51,201 nucleotides of DNA from Desulfobulbus sp. (GTDB lineage Bacteria; Desulfobacterota; Desulfobulbia; Desulfobulbales; Desulfobulbaceae): NCBI GenBank assembly GCA_028684915.1, contig JAQUEZ010000024.1, forward strand, positions 1 to 51,201, in the 5' to 3' direction. Position numbers and translations under genes: made by a program. Shown here piece by piece: positions 16,255-26,900 of this stretch; within the stretch, counting starts at the first letter, position 1, and every line of letters starts with the position of its first letter. Under the pieces are notes generated by a model, which saw only the letters and a program-made list of their open reading frames with translations, had not been told where the DNA came from and made no database searches.

Positions 16255-17283
16255 ATGGGATTAGTTCAAGAAATAGCACAGCTTTTTCTGCTTGGTTTTC
16301 GTGGCTGCACCCTGCCTCGGGACCATTGGCTGACAGGGGTTTTGGCCGAAACGCCTCCTGGGGGAGTGATCCTCTTTGACCGAAATGTCGACCGTAGCGT
16401 ACAAAATATTGAATCACCAACGCAGTTGGCAACGCTCACTGCAACTTTGCAACAGCAGAGCTGTACGCCTCTACTGATCGCAGTCGATCAGGAAGGAGGG
16501 CTTGTCTGCCGCCTTAAAGAGCGAGACGGTTTTCTGGCATCAGCCTCTGCCGCTCAATTGGCTGAGCTTGGGTTGGAGGCCACCAGGGATGCTACGAAGC
16601 GGCTTGCAGGTCAACTGGCCGCCATGGGGATCAATCTCAATTTTGCGCCGGTAGTCGATCTCAATCTTAACCCCAAAAATCCGATCATCGCTCGGTATGA
16701 ACGGAGTTTTGGGGATAACCCTGCCGCTGTAACCGCCCATGCCCAAGCGGTGATCGAGGCGCACCATCAGGCTCGGGTGGCCTGTTGCCTTAAGCATTTT
16801 CCCGGTCATGGCAGCGCCGGCGGTGATTCCCACCTTGGCTTTGTCGATGTTTCCACCTGCTGGCAACCGATTGAGCTCGAACCCTATCGCCAATTGATTG
16901 ACCTAGGCTATGCTGACGGAATTATGACAGCGCATTTGGTCAATCGGCAACTGGATCCTTCCCAAATCCCAGCCACCCTCTCGCCCCGGGTGATTGACCA
17001 ACTGCTGCGTCGAGATCTCGGTTTTACCGGAGTGGTCTTCAGCGATGACCTCCAGATGCGAGCGATCAGTAACGGTTGGAGCTTGAGCGGGGCCATTCAA
17101 CAGGCCATCCTTGCCGGTGTGGACATGCTGGTGATTGGGAATAATCTTGATCCAAGGGAAGATGTGCTCACTCTCGGCATCCGCGCCGTGCACGACCTAC
17201 TTGACAGTGGCCGCATCGATAGTCACCGTATTCTTGCCTCAACTGAGCGTATCGCCCGACTCAAAGCAACCTGTACAGGATAA
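16255..17283 (+). CDS. nagZ: Beta-N-acetylhexosaminidase, glycoside hydrolase family 3
   Basis: This 342-residue GH3 enzyme matches the usual NagZ length. Signatures include LIAVDQEGGLVCRLK, NLNFAPVVDLN and KHFPGHGSAGGDSH, which carries the catalytic His-Asp pair of the NagZ loop. The nucleophile Asp lies in VFSDDLQMRAI. NagZ removes N-acetylglucosamine from muropeptides during cell-wall recycling in the cytoplasm, and no signal peptide is seen. GAGG lies 8 bases before the ATG. The TM2 gene follows after 6 bp, so the two are probably co-transcribed. Confidence 0.93.
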   Translation: MGLVQEIAQLFLLGFRGCTLPRDHWLTGVLAETPPGGVILFDRNVDRSVQNIESPTQLATLTATLQQQSCTPLLIAVDQEGGLVCRLKERDGFLASASAAQLAELGLEATRDATKRLAGQLAAMGINLNFAPVVDLNLNPKNPIIARYERSFGDNPAAVTAHAQAVIEAHHQARVACCLKHFPGHGSAGGDSHLGFVDVSTCWQPIELEPYRQLIDLGYADGIMTAHLVNRQLDPSQIPATLSPRVIDQLLRRDLGFTGVVFSDDLQMRAISNGWSLSGAIQQAILAGVDMLVIGNNLDPREDVLTLGIRAVHDLLDSGRIDSHRILASTERIARLKATCTG

Positions 17284-17289
17284 ACTTCC

Positions 17290-17715
17290 ATGGAAATCGA
17301 CCGCCCCACCCATAGTTTGCTCATTGGTTATCTCGCCTGGATTTTCGGTTTTATCGGAGCCCACCGTTTTTACTACGGTAAATCGGTCTCCGGCACGATC
17401 TACTTTTTTACTCTGGGGATTTTTTTTATTGGCTGGATTGTTGACCTTTTCCTTATTCCGATGATGGATCGGGAGGCGGATCTGCGATATATCCCCGGGC
17501 CGATCGATTACAATGTTGCCTGGCTGCTGCTCGTTTTTCTCGGACTATTCGGGGTGCACCGTTTCTACATGGGCAAGATCGGGACCGGCATTCTCTACCT
17601 GTGCACGGCCGGTTTTTTGGGGCTGGGGTATATATATGACTTGTGGACCCTGAATGATCAGATTTCATTGATCAACGGCCAGTACAGTCGAAGACGACCG
17701 TACAGTAGCTTCTAA
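17290..17715 (+). CDS. Protein with two TM2 domains
   Basis: This 141-residue membrane protein consists of two tandem TM2 units. Each has a hairpin of two helices around the motif G-x-x-G-x-H-R-F-Y-x-G-K: GFIGAHRFYYGKSVSG at about 16-31 and GLFGVHRFYMGKIGTG at about 80-95. AGGA lies 8 bases before the ATG. TM2 proteins are widespread but biochemically undefined. It is placed 6 bp after nagZ. The internal duplication is obvious by eye. Confidence 0.9.
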   Translation: MEIDRPTHSLLIGYLAWIFGFIGAHRFYYGKSVSGTIYFFTLGIFFIGWIVDLFLIPMMDREADLRYIPGPIDYNVAWLLLVFLGLFGVHRFYMGKIGTGILYLCTAGFLGLGYIYDLWTLNDQISLINGQYSRRRPYSSF

Positions 17716-17728
17716 GAAAGGGAGACGT

Positions 17729-18487
17729 TTACGTCTGGGGACGGGTGAAGACCAGAAGACGTTCTTTTGACAACTCCGGGCGGAAGAGGTATCCGCCCTC
17801 GGAAAAATGGGTAATGTCGGTCCGGGTGCTCACCCGATTTTTAATGAGAAAATTTGCCATCATGCCCCGAGCACGTTTGACATAGATGGCCACGGATTTA
17901 AGCTTGCTCCCGTTTTCCTCTTTGAACTGAATATCCAAGAGGGGGCGGCAGAGTTGTTTTTGCTCCACAACTTTGCTGTATTCCAGTGAGGCGAGGTTAA
18001 TTAGCCACTTGCAGCTGTTTTGCTCCATGGCCGCATTGAGATGGGCGGTGACCTCGGCCTGCCAGAAAGAGTAAAGATTTTTACCCGTCGGGTTCGAGAG
18101 CTTGTAGCCCATTTCCAGCCGGTGAGGTGCGATCAGATCAAACGGACGCAGCACCCCGTAGAGGCCGGAAAGCACCCGAAAATGTGCCTGGGCATACTGG
18201 GAATCCTCGGTGGAAAAGCCGCCCGCATCCAGGCTGCGAAAGGCTTCGCCGCTGTAGGCCAAAAGAGCTGCTTTGCGTTCAGCCTGGGCAACGCCAAGGA
18301 TTTGCGCCTGGGTTTGTCTGGCCAGAGATTCACTGATACCCATCAGCTGCTGTAAACCGCCAAGATCCAAATTACGGAGGAGGGCTGTCAGTTTTTCTGC
18401 TTTTTGCTGGAAATCGGGGGCGGTCGGCGGCAGAGGTGGCTTGATCGGGCTGAAATCCTGGCCTTTGGATGAGGTGAAGATGATCAT
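17729..18487 (-). CDS. yaaA: YaaA family (DUF328) peroxide-stress protein
   Basis: This 252-residue protein carries the YaaA signatures: an N-terminal TSSKGQDF (canonical SPAKxLDF), a central YSGEAFRSLD, VLSGLYGVLRPFDLIAPHRLEMG, and a C-terminal VYVKRARG-like YVKRARGMMANFLI. In Escherichia coli YaaA lowers free iron during peroxide stress and has a DNA-binding fold. Its ATG overlaps the stop of the upstream receiver-GGDEF gene by 4 bases (18484-18487), so both are one transcript. A role in oxygen or peroxide defence would fit an anaerobe that also keeps a terminal oxidase. Confidence 0.9.
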   Translation of the reverse strand: MIIFTSSKGQDFSPIKPPLPPTAPDFQQKAEKLTALLRNLDLGGLQQLMGISESLARQTQAQILGVAQAERKAALLAYSGEAFRSLDAGGFSTEDSQYAQAHFRVLSGLYGVLRPFDLIAPHRLEMGYKLSNPTGKNLYSFWQAEVTAHLNAAMEQNSCKWLINLASLEYSKVVEQKQLCRPLLDIQFKEENGSKLKSVAIYVKRARGMMANFLIKNRVSTRTDITHFSEGGYLFRPELSKERLLVFTRPQT

Positions 18488-19398
18488 GGGCAGCAGAGGA
18501 CCTGGTTACCACCAGCTGCTTTGGCCTGCATCAGGCAGCGGCTGGCAATCAGGAGCAGATCATCGACATCGGCATTGCGACTGGAGTGCTCCGGGACAAA
18601 ACCGGCCACCCCGAAACTGGCGGTGCTATTCACCTGGTGACCTTCCTGAAAGCATACGGACTGGGTGAACTGTTCCCGCAACCGGTTGGCCACCCGTCCG
18701 GCACCACGGATTTGGGTCTCCGGGAGCACTAGCAGAAATTCATCCTCACCCCAACGGGTAATGGTGTCAATATCCCGACGGACGTGCTGCAACGCTATTT
18801 GGGCAAAGGTAGTCAGCACCTGGTCCCCAATTTTATGGCCAAAGGATTCGTTGACTCCCTTCAATCCGTCGATATCGCAAAGAATCACCGAGAGGTGGTG
18901 TCCGTAGCGCAGTGAACGGGTTAGCTCTTTTTTAAGGTGATCTTCCAGGTGAAGCCGGGAAAAACAGCCGGTGAGCGGGTCGATCAGGGTGAGCTTGCTC
19001 ATCCGTTCCCACAGATTTTCCTCTTGATGGATTAGGGTGTGCTGGTGGGCTGCATCGAGCAAAATTTTTGCCAGGGTGTTGCCCGGGGTGCTTTCCGGGA
19101 CCACCCGGAAGATGGAGCGGCTGTTGGCAAAGTTGAGTGTCTCCAGCACCTGATTATCCGGCGCCAGCATTAGGGGCACCGCCTGGGACAGGGTAACGGC
19201 CTGGCTAAGAAAGGCCATGCCACTCATGTCGCCCAGATCCGTGGCCACGAGCACTGCCGACCAGTTGTTTGAGAGCGCCAGGCGTTCCAGGCCTTCCTTG
19301 CCGTTGGCAGCGGTCACGAGATCAAATTTTCCGGAATAATCCGGTGGCAGAGCTGCTCTCTGCAACTGAGTGTCCACAATCAAAACCTGATGACGCAT
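18484..19398 (-). CDS. Receiver-like domain fused to a GGDEF domain
   Basis: This 304-residue protein has an N-terminal CheY-like domain (about 1-115) and a GGDEF domain (about 135-304). The receiver starts VLIVDTQ and keeps an Asp in ATDLGDMSG, but the usual Lys near its end is replaced (FRVVPES), so phosphorylation may not work normally. The active loop is RWGEDEF, with Glu in place of the second Gly, while the inhibitory site RDID five residues upstream is kept. It may therefore be a weak cyclase or a cyclic di-GMP sensor. It overlaps yaaA by 4 bases. Confidence 0.88.
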   Translation of the reverse strand: MRHQVLIVDTQLQRAALPPDYSGKFDLVTAANGKEGLERLALSNNWSAVLVATDLGDMSGMAFLSQAVTLSQAVPLMLAPDNQVLETLNFANSRSIFRVVPESTPGNTLAKILLDAAHQHTLIHQEENLWERMSKLTLIDPLTGCFSRLHLEDHLKKELTRSLRYGHHLSVILCDIDGLKGVNESFGHKIGDQVLTTFAQIALQHVRRDIDTITRWGEDEFLLVLPETQIRGAGRVANRLREQFTQSVCFQEGHQVNSTASFGVAGFVPEHSSRNADVDDLLLIASRCLMQAKAAGGNQVLCCP

Positions 19399-19521
19399 AA
19401 CAGTCTCCGCAAAAGGGGAATGGGTTGCCGCATTGTATCATCGGCTCCCGAAAATGAGGAGCGCTATTTCCTGTTGGCAAGCAGGGACAAGCTGCGGTAT
19501 AAGGCCGCACAAGGAGTGAAT

Positions 19522-19785
19522 ATGAACTGTATCAACGGCTGCAAGCCAAATATCGAGTACCCCTGCCAATGGCAGTATCGCATTATCGGTGAAGATCGGA
19601 CTGCGATCATGGAGGCCATCCACGCTGCGGTAGATGTGAACCTCTGTGTCATCTCCGAGGGCAATGCTAGCTCCGGCGGGCGGTATCTCAGCTTAAATCT
19701 GGAAATCAGGGTGAACAACGAGGCCGAGCGGCTGCGATTGTACCAACTGTTCTCCGATCATCCGGCAATTCGAGTAGTGATATGA
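19522..19785 (+). CDS. DUF493/YbeD-like protein
   Basis: This 87-residue protein belongs to the DUF493 (YbeD) family of small ACT-like regulators. Features are the N-terminal IEYPCQWQYRIIGEDRT, the conserved SSGGRYLSLNLEIRV strand pair, and the late LYQLFSDHPAIRVVI. The frame is open back to 19390, but AAGGAG 7 bases before ATG 19522 marks the real start. Its N terminus has two Cys (MNCINGCKP) that most family members lack as far as I recall. The start of the next gene overlaps its stop by 4 bases. Function in this group is unknown. Confidence 0.85.
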   Translation: MNCINGCKPNIEYPCQWQYRIIGEDRTAIMEAIHAAVDVNLCVISEGNASSGGRYLSLNLEIRVNNEAERLRLYQLFSDHPAIRVVI

Positions 19786-20291
19786 ACCAAGAGACAACAG
19801 AGAATAAACCCATGGTCGACAACAAGGTCGTCCCGGTGATGCGGGAGGCTGTCACCACTGTGCAGATGATCCTGTTTAAGGTGTTGCGCCAGAGTGTGCA
19901 CGACCGTTATGTAGACCAGCCCGATACCTACCACACCCAATTGGCGGGAGCGGTAATGAATAACCTCTTCGGCACCCAACCCCTGGATGCAGAGATGATT
20001 GCCTTTGCGGGCGGCAACCGTGAACTGGTGGAGCGCGAACTGCGCGATCTCAAAGATTCAGTCGGCGACCTGATTCCCATCATCACCGATGCGCTGCGGA
20101 TGAAGACCATCTGCGACAATCAGGAGGGCATCCATTCCATTGGCTCGCTGCTCATGGCCAAGGCCCTGGGTATCCTCCAGGAGGAACGCGAATTGCCGCT
20201 GCCCTCGACCTTTATGCTCCAGGTTCGCCTGCTGGCTTCGACCCATGGACTCATTGAGTCGATGGAGGTAGCCCCTCCGCCCGAAGCGTAA
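19782..20291 (+). CDS. Hypothetical helical protein coupled to DUF493 gene
   Basis: I do not recognise this 169-residue, mostly helical soluble protein. A conspicuous feature is the region AGAVMNNLFGTQPLD followed by a long helix (NRELVERELRDLKDSVGDLIP). The ATG overlaps the DUF493 stop (ATGA at 19782-19785), so the pair is translationally coupled. The last 41 bases overlap the 3' end of the convergent Smr gene, which is unusual but believable because both frames are well formed. The C terminus is short and Pro/Glu-rich. Confidence 0.75.
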   Translation: MNQETTENKPMVDNKVVPVMREAVTTVQMILFKVLRQSVHDRYVDQPDTYHTQLAGAVMNNLFGTQPLDAEMIAFAGGNRELVERELRDLKDSVGDLIPIITDALRMKTICDNQEGIHSIGSLLMAKALGILQEERELPLPSTFMLQVRLLASTHGLIESMEVAPPPEA

Positions 20292-20550
20292 CCAGTGTCG
20301 CTCCCCAACCACCGCTGGTCTCGTCGCCAAGACGAAATCCAGCCACCATCTTCATCCGCATCAGCAAGGCATGCACCGTGCGCCGCAAAGCCCCGGTGCC
20401 CTTGCCGTGGATGATCCGTACCTCCAGTATTCCCAGCCTCCGACATTCCTGCAGATACTCCGGGACAAGGGTTTTGACGTCTTTGGGCGAAAAGGCGTGC
20501 AGATCAAGCACGCCGTTGATAGGGATTTCTACAGGGGGAAGGTTGTCCAT
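20251..20550 (-). CDS. Smr-domain protein (MutS2 C-terminal-like)
   Basis: This 99-residue protein is essentially a single Smr domain: LDLHAFSPKDVKTLVPEYL near the N terminus and the HGKGTGALRRTVHALL motif, which is central to nicking or RNA-binding activity in the family. Stand-alone Smr proteins act on branched DNA or on ribosome-linked RNA. The C terminus overlaps the 3' end of the plus-strand gene at 19782-20291 by 41 bases in convergent orientation. The start at 20550 has no clear Shine-Dalgarno sequence other than an adjacent AGGGT. Function in this organism is not deducible. Confidence 0.88.
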   Translation of the reverse strand: MDNLPPVEIPINGVLDLHAFSPKDVKTLVPEYLQECRRLGILEVRIIHGKGTGALRRTVHALLMRMKMVAGFRLGDETSGGWGATLVTLRAEGLPPSTQ

Positions 20551-20879
20551 ACCCTATTTGAAAAGTAGATTTTTGATCAAATCCGATCATGTGGTGCTTC
20601 CAGGAGACTAACCGACGGATTATGCTCTTGACTCCTCGGAGAGGAGGGGCCAGGAACAAACAAAATGAATGCCCTCACGCCAGTATTGTTCTTCGGACCA
20701 AACCCTTGGTACGCAATGAATTCATTCAAGACAAGGGCCGTTCCCCACTTTACAAGATCAGACTGTTTTCATTATACTGCAAGCAAACCAAGTAGTGCGT
20801 TTAAGGGTCGCGGAAAGAAATAATTATCCAATTCTGCTTGTCTTTCGGCCCGGCTACGGCGTTGCTTTAGCTGGTGAAT
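20551..20879. other. Intergenic region upstream of the giant signalling gene
   Basis: About 330 bp without a convincing gene. It holds a small hairpin CTCCTC-GGA-GAGGAG (20632-20646), the promoter at 20749-20778 and the left arm of the inverted repeat at the start of the next gene. The open frame at 20589-20795 has no family features and is rejected. Confidence 0.6.
20749..20778 (+). promoter_or_regulatory. Sigma-70-type promoter for the giant kinase gene
   Basis: TTTACA (20749-20754) and TATACT (20773-20778) are separated by 18 bp. Each box matches the consensus at 5 of 6 positions. Initiation near 20785 would give a leader of about 95 bases that ends in the inverted repeat covering the start codon. 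Confidence 0.6.
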
Positions 20880-20904
20880 ATGCTTGAAATTCACCAGCTA
20901 AAGC
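20864..20904. repeat. Perfect 16-bp inverted repeat enclosing the start codon
   Basis: GCTTTAGCTGGTGAAT (20864-20879) and ATTCACCAGCTAAAGC (20889-20904) are exact reverse complements separated by 9 bases. The ATG start (20880-20882) of the giant signalling gene is the first codon of the loop. As RNA this would form a 16-bp hairpin that could hide the ribosome-binding region. As DNA it could be an operator. No T-tract follows, so it is not a standard terminator. Confidence 0.85.
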
Positions 20905-23900
20905 GCCTTGTGTCCGAACCGAAATCCGGCGCATTATTCGAATGCTTAATTCTTTCCCCGACCCTAAGAACCTCATTTATAGCCAGCCGAAACCGAAGTT
21001 TTTTGTACTCTCCCAGGTCAGGAGCTCCGCCTTTGATCAATTCAAAACAGTCCAATGCTCTTGAAGCATCGACAGCCTTTCCACTAAAAGCGGTGACATT
21101 CCTCCCCCTTGCAATCAGGGTTGCTGCCGCTCTTGACGGCTGGCACAGTGGCGGCGTCCCGCATGGCAGCCTAACACCTGGTCAGATCTTGGTTCCCTCT
21201 GACCCCTCGGGGGAGATTCTGCTTATCGAGCAACGCGGTACGCGTCATAATCAGGGAAACATTGTCGGCTACACACCCCTAGCTGGGGTACAGGACCCCT
21301 TGGCCTATATGTCACCGGAACGAATTCGGGGGTTGGGTCAAGCCGTGGACTATCGGGCCGATCTCTACTCCCTCGGCGCCATTTTCTATGAGATGTTGGC
21401 GGGACAGACACCCTTCCAGGCCAGCGACCCTTTAGAATGGGCCCATTGCCATATTGCCAGGTTGCCAGAATCTCCGATCTCGATCGACCCAGATCTGCCG
21501 AGACCACTTGCCGATATTGTCATGAAGTTGCTGCATAAGACGGTCGAGGAACGCTATCAGAGCGCGGCGGGATTAAAACGGGATCTGGAATTTTGCCTTG
21601 ACCAATGGCGTGCGAAAGGTGTTTGGGAGTCCTTTCCCCTGGGGGCTACTGATGCCGCCAATCAGTTGTATATACCACATCGACTCTACGGCCGCGAACA
21701 GGACATTGAAAAAATGATCCAGAGCTTTGAGCGAGTGGCGACAAGCGGCTGTCCGGAACTTGTCCTCATTTCAGGCTACTCTGGTATCGGCAAGACGTCC
21801 CTGGTGTGGGAATTGTTCAGACCGGTGGTCCATCGACATGGCTTTTTTCTCCGGGGAAAGTTCGATCAGCTGAACCGAAATATTCCCTATTCCACCTTGA
21901 TCGAGGCCTTCGAGGAACTGGTTCGGCGTCTTCTCACAAAAGAAGAGCACAACCTTGCCCAATGGCGGGGTCGCCTTCAACAGGCGCTGGGAATGAATGG
22001 CCAATTGATTGTCGATATTATCCCCCAATTGGAGCTGATTGTCGGGCATCAGCCGCCAGTGCCTGAGATGCCTGTTCGTGAGGCGGAAAATCGTTTTAGG
22101 ACGGTCTTTCTCCGTTTTATAGATGTTTTCGCCCAAAAGAATCATCCTCTTGTCCTTTTCCTCGATGACTTGCAATGGGCTGACTCGGCCAGCCTGGGGC
22201 TGCTGGAATATATATTTACCCAGCAGCGAACCCACGCGCTTTTAATCATCGGCGCCTATCGAGACAACGAAGTTGACCCCAATCATCCTTTGCGGCATTC
22301 TCTTGATACCATTACACTCTCCGGTCGTGAGATTCGGACCATCCACTTGCAACCGCTGTCCCATGCCCATCTGTGCCAACTGCTTGCTGATACACTCCAT
22401 GCTGACCATGCTCATGTGGATTCCCTGGCCCGATTGATCTACGAAAAAACCATTGGCAACGCCTTTTTTTCTATCCAGCTGCTCAAAACGCTCCATGGTG
22501 AACAACTGCTCAAGGTCGATAACGGAAGCCGCAACTGGCTGTGGGATATTAAAGCCATTCAGGCCAAGGGATATGCCGACAATGTAGTTGATCTTATGGT
22601 CGGCAACCTGAAGAAGCTGCGCCCAGAAACCCAGCGTCTGCTCCAGGCCGCCAGTTGTATCGGCAATAGCTTTCATCTTGCGGATCTGGCCTCGATCAGC
22701 CGGTATTCGGAAGAGAAGGTTCGGGAGATTCTTCGAGAGGCGATGCAAACCTCTCTGCTGCACTTTTATCCCATGGAGGACACCTACAGCTTTCTGCACG
22801 ATCGGATCCAGCAATCCGCCTACTCACTCATTCCCCCAAATCAACGACAAACTACCCATCTCGAAATCGGCCGGAGGATGCTCGCCAATCTGCCCCAAGA
22901 AGCGATTGAAGAGCGTATCTTTGATATCGTCAACCAGTTCAATCTTGGCAGCACCGCATTGATGGACCGGGATGAACGCTACCGGATCGCCCAACTCAAT
23001 TTGATTGCCGGACACAGATCCAACGCTTCCTCGGCCTATGATCTTGCCTTGACCTCCTTTGCTCAAGGTACACGTTTGACCGATGAGGCGGGTTGGGAGA
23101 CCCATTATGCCTTGATGTATAACCTGCGCAAGGAACTGGCCGTTGCGCTCTATGTCAACAGCGATTATGCCGAATCGCAGCACCAGATTGATATCCTTCT
23201 GCAACGGACGCAAACCGATCTACAACGGGCAGAATTGCTCAATATTTTGATTATTGAGTATACCCTGACCGGTCGGTATCACGACGCTCTTCAAACAGGC
23301 AAGGAAGGTTTACTCCTCCTTGGCGTGAAGGTTTCGTTGGATCGAGCGAGCGAGGAACTATCCGCACAACTCGAAGTGTATCGGGAAATTCTCGGCGAAC
23401 GAACAATCGAATCACTAGCTGAAGAACCGGAGATGACTGATCCGGAAAAGCGGATAGCCCTGGAACTGCTTTCCAACATGGTGGTTCCGGCCCGCTATAC
23501 CGATAATACGCTGTTCGCTTTGGTCAGCCTGCTCAATGTCAATCATTCGCTCCGTTACGGGCCCACGCCCAAGTCGACAGTCGGATATACTTCGTTTGGC
23601 ATGTTCCTCAATTCGGTTAAGCACCAATTCAAAGAAGCCTATGCGTTCGGCAACTTAGCTCTTCGGATTGGCGAGCGCTTCAAATCTCCGGCCCAGACAT
23701 GCCAAGCCTGTTTCATGCTGGGGCATTACCTGAGTCATTGGGTCGAACCGCTGGAACAGTCCGATGCCTTTAATAATCAAGGGATTGCAGCTGGGCTCGC
23801 CTCTGGAGAAATGCAATGGACCGGCTACATCCAGGCCTATAAATTGTTTCAACCCTTCTATCGGGGAAGGGAGCTGAAGCTGCTTCGTGACGAGGCTCCC

Positions 23901-26900
23901 GATTTACTCTCGTTCACCGGAAAGACCTCGAACCAATGGGCGAGCGATACCTTACGCGGATTTCAACTCATCATCGATGCCCTGATGCAGAGCGATTGCA
24001 GGGGCCTACTTGTTGTTCCAGAAGGCAGCGAGGCGGCCATTGTCGATGAGCGGGATTACCTCATGGCCTGCGAGGCCAACCGCAGTTTCGGAGCTTTGGG
24101 ACGTTATCAGGTGCTCAAGGTGCAACTGCTGCATCTCTACGGCCGCCTTCCAGAGGCTCGCAAGGCGATGACCGCTGCCGAAGGTTTGCTCGGCTACTAT
24201 TCAAGTTCGGTTTCGGTACCTGCGTTGTGCTTCCATTCTTCTTTGGTGCTTGCCGCATCCTATGATCAGGCTTCAACGTCGGTTCAAAATGAAATTGTGG
24301 CAACTCTGGAACATAATCTTGCCCGTTTTCAACTGTGGGTGGCTCACTCTCCGGATAATTTCACCCCTCTCAACCGACTGATTGAGGCGGAATATGCCCG
24401 CATTACCGGTAAGGAACTGATCGCTGCCAAATTATTCGATCAGGCAATCCTTGAAGCTGCTGCTCGCAATGTGATGCAGTATGAAGCTCTAGCCAACGAG
24501 ACCGCCGCCCGGTTTTTTCTCCATAACGGTTTGGCAACAGCCGCAGAACCTTACCTGATCCGTGCCCGCGCAGGATACCAGCGCTGGGGAGCTGCGGGAA
24601 AGGTCCGACAGATGGAGCGCCAATTTCCTTGGCTCAAGGAAAATCGAAACGGCAAAGTCGGCAACGGCGCATGGCCAAACGGTGTAGGCACGATGGATGC
24701 GCTTGCTGTTGTCAAGGCGTCCCAAGCCATTTCCCAAGAGATCGTTCTTTCCAATCTCGCCACCATCCTGATGCGTACCGTGTTGGAACATGCCGGTGCC
24801 CAGCGTGGATTTTTACTCTGTGAACATGACGGAATGCCCATGGTTGAGGCTGAAGCCTGGGTCGATGGCGCGAACATTACGATCCATCAACCAGAACATA
24901 TTCAGGAACCCAACGAAATGGACTTGCCGCTCTCGGTACTGAACTATGTTCTCCGCAGCCACGAGGTGGTGTTGGTGGACGATGCTTCGAGCGGGCAACG
25001 CTTTCAGAACGATCCCTACATCAGCAAGACACGTCCTCGTTCACTCTTGTGTTTACCGATACTGCGCCAGACACGATTGATCGGTATTCTTTATTTGGAA
25101 AACAATCTGGTCAGGGGGGCTTTTTCCAAGGATCGGATAGTGGCGCTTGAGGTTTTGGCCGCACAGGCGGCAATATCGTTGGAAAATGCAGAACTCTACA
25201 AGGAAAGGGAGAAGGTTGAAGCCGCCCTGAGAAATTCGGAAAGCAAATACAAGACCCTTTTTGATCATTCAGGGGCCGCCCTGATGTTCATTGAGGAGGA
25301 TATGTCCATCTCCATGGTCAACAAGGAATTTGAAAGCCTATTCGGCTATCGCAGGGAAGAAGTGGAAGGCAAACTCCCTTGGACCGAATTGGTCGCTACT
25401 CCTGATGATCTTGAACGGATGATCAGCTATCACCAGTTGCGTCGATCCAACCCGGGGATGGCGCCTCAAGGGTATGAATGCCGAGTGCGCCATCGTCAAG
25501 GCACTGTACTTGATGTGGTTGCCACCGTGACCATGCTACCCGGGACACGACAGAGCCTGGCTGCCGTGTTGGATATGAGCGAACGTAAACGTGTGGAAAC
25601 CGAGCATCTGCGATTGGTAACCGCCATAGAGCAAATCGACGAGGCGGTGTTTATTACCGATACGGATTTCACCATTCTCTACGCCAATCCCGCTTTTGAG
25701 CGGATGTGCGGGTACGACCGTCACGAGATCATCGGTCTCTCCACCCGTCGCCTTGAGCATAACAAGCACGAACGGGGCTTTTATCAGGGGATCCGCAGGG
25801 CTCTGGGAAATGGCACGGTTTGGTCCGGGCAGATGACCTGTACGCGCAAGGACGGTTCAAGTTACGAGGCCGAGGTCGTTGCCTCACCGGTTTTCGACAA
25901 GCAAGGCCATATCATCAACTTCGTCGGCACACACAAGGATGTCACCCATGAACTAAAACTGGAAGAGGAACTCCGCCAAGCACAAAAAATGGAGGCCATT
26001 GGTACCTTGGCAGGCGGTATTGCTCATGATTTTAACAATATCCTCACTTCGATCATGGGCAACGCCGAAATGATACATAATAATCTGCCACCGGGGACAC
26101 GAGATCAGCAACGGTTGCAACACCTCTTGACAGCCTGCAATCGGGCTGCTGATTTGGTGCAGCAGATCTTGACTTTCAGCCGAAAAACCAAAGCTGAGCG
26201 CAACCCCATCCACCTGGTGCCGATTGTCAAGGAAACCGTCAAACTGCTTCGCTCGACCCTTCCGACCACAATTGCCATCCGGTTTTCATTGGCTTCAGAT
26301 CTGGACACGGATACGGTATTGGCCGATCCGACCCAGATTCATCAGATCCTCATGAACCTGGCCACCAATGCCGCCCATACCATCGGCCCGAATACAGGTA
26401 TCCTGGAAATAGCTTTGACATCGCTGGAGGTGAATGGTCCCACAGGGCTAATCGTGCCTGGGTTGGCAGCTCGATCCTATCTTTGCCTTTCGGTGAGTGA
26501 TACCGGCCAGGGGATGGAGCCAGCAGTTGTGCAACGGATTTTTGAGCCGTATTTCACCACCAAGGATGTAGGCAAGGGAACCGGACTTGGTTTGGCCGTG
26601 GTGAAAGGAATTGTAGACAGCTACAAAGGCGGGATAACCGTTGATAGCGTCCCTGGGTGTGGAACGACCTTCCGCATCTTTTTTCAACCTGCCCAGGTCT
26701 GGGAAGAGACCGTCGCGCCGGAGCCGATTTTGCAACCAACCGGTCGGGGGCGGATCTTGCTCGTCGACGACGAGGAGGTGCTCGTCCAGTTGGGAATAGA
26801 CGTATTGACCTCCCTTGGATACGAGGTCGAGGGGAGCAGCAATAGCCAAGAGGCGCTGCAGCGGTTTCGAGACCGACCAGACGACTTTGATTTACTCCTA

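Noticed and set aside
20589..20795. A 68-codon plus-strand frame before the giant kinase gene
   Set aside because: It overlaps the promoter region, has no ribosome site and no recognisable features.
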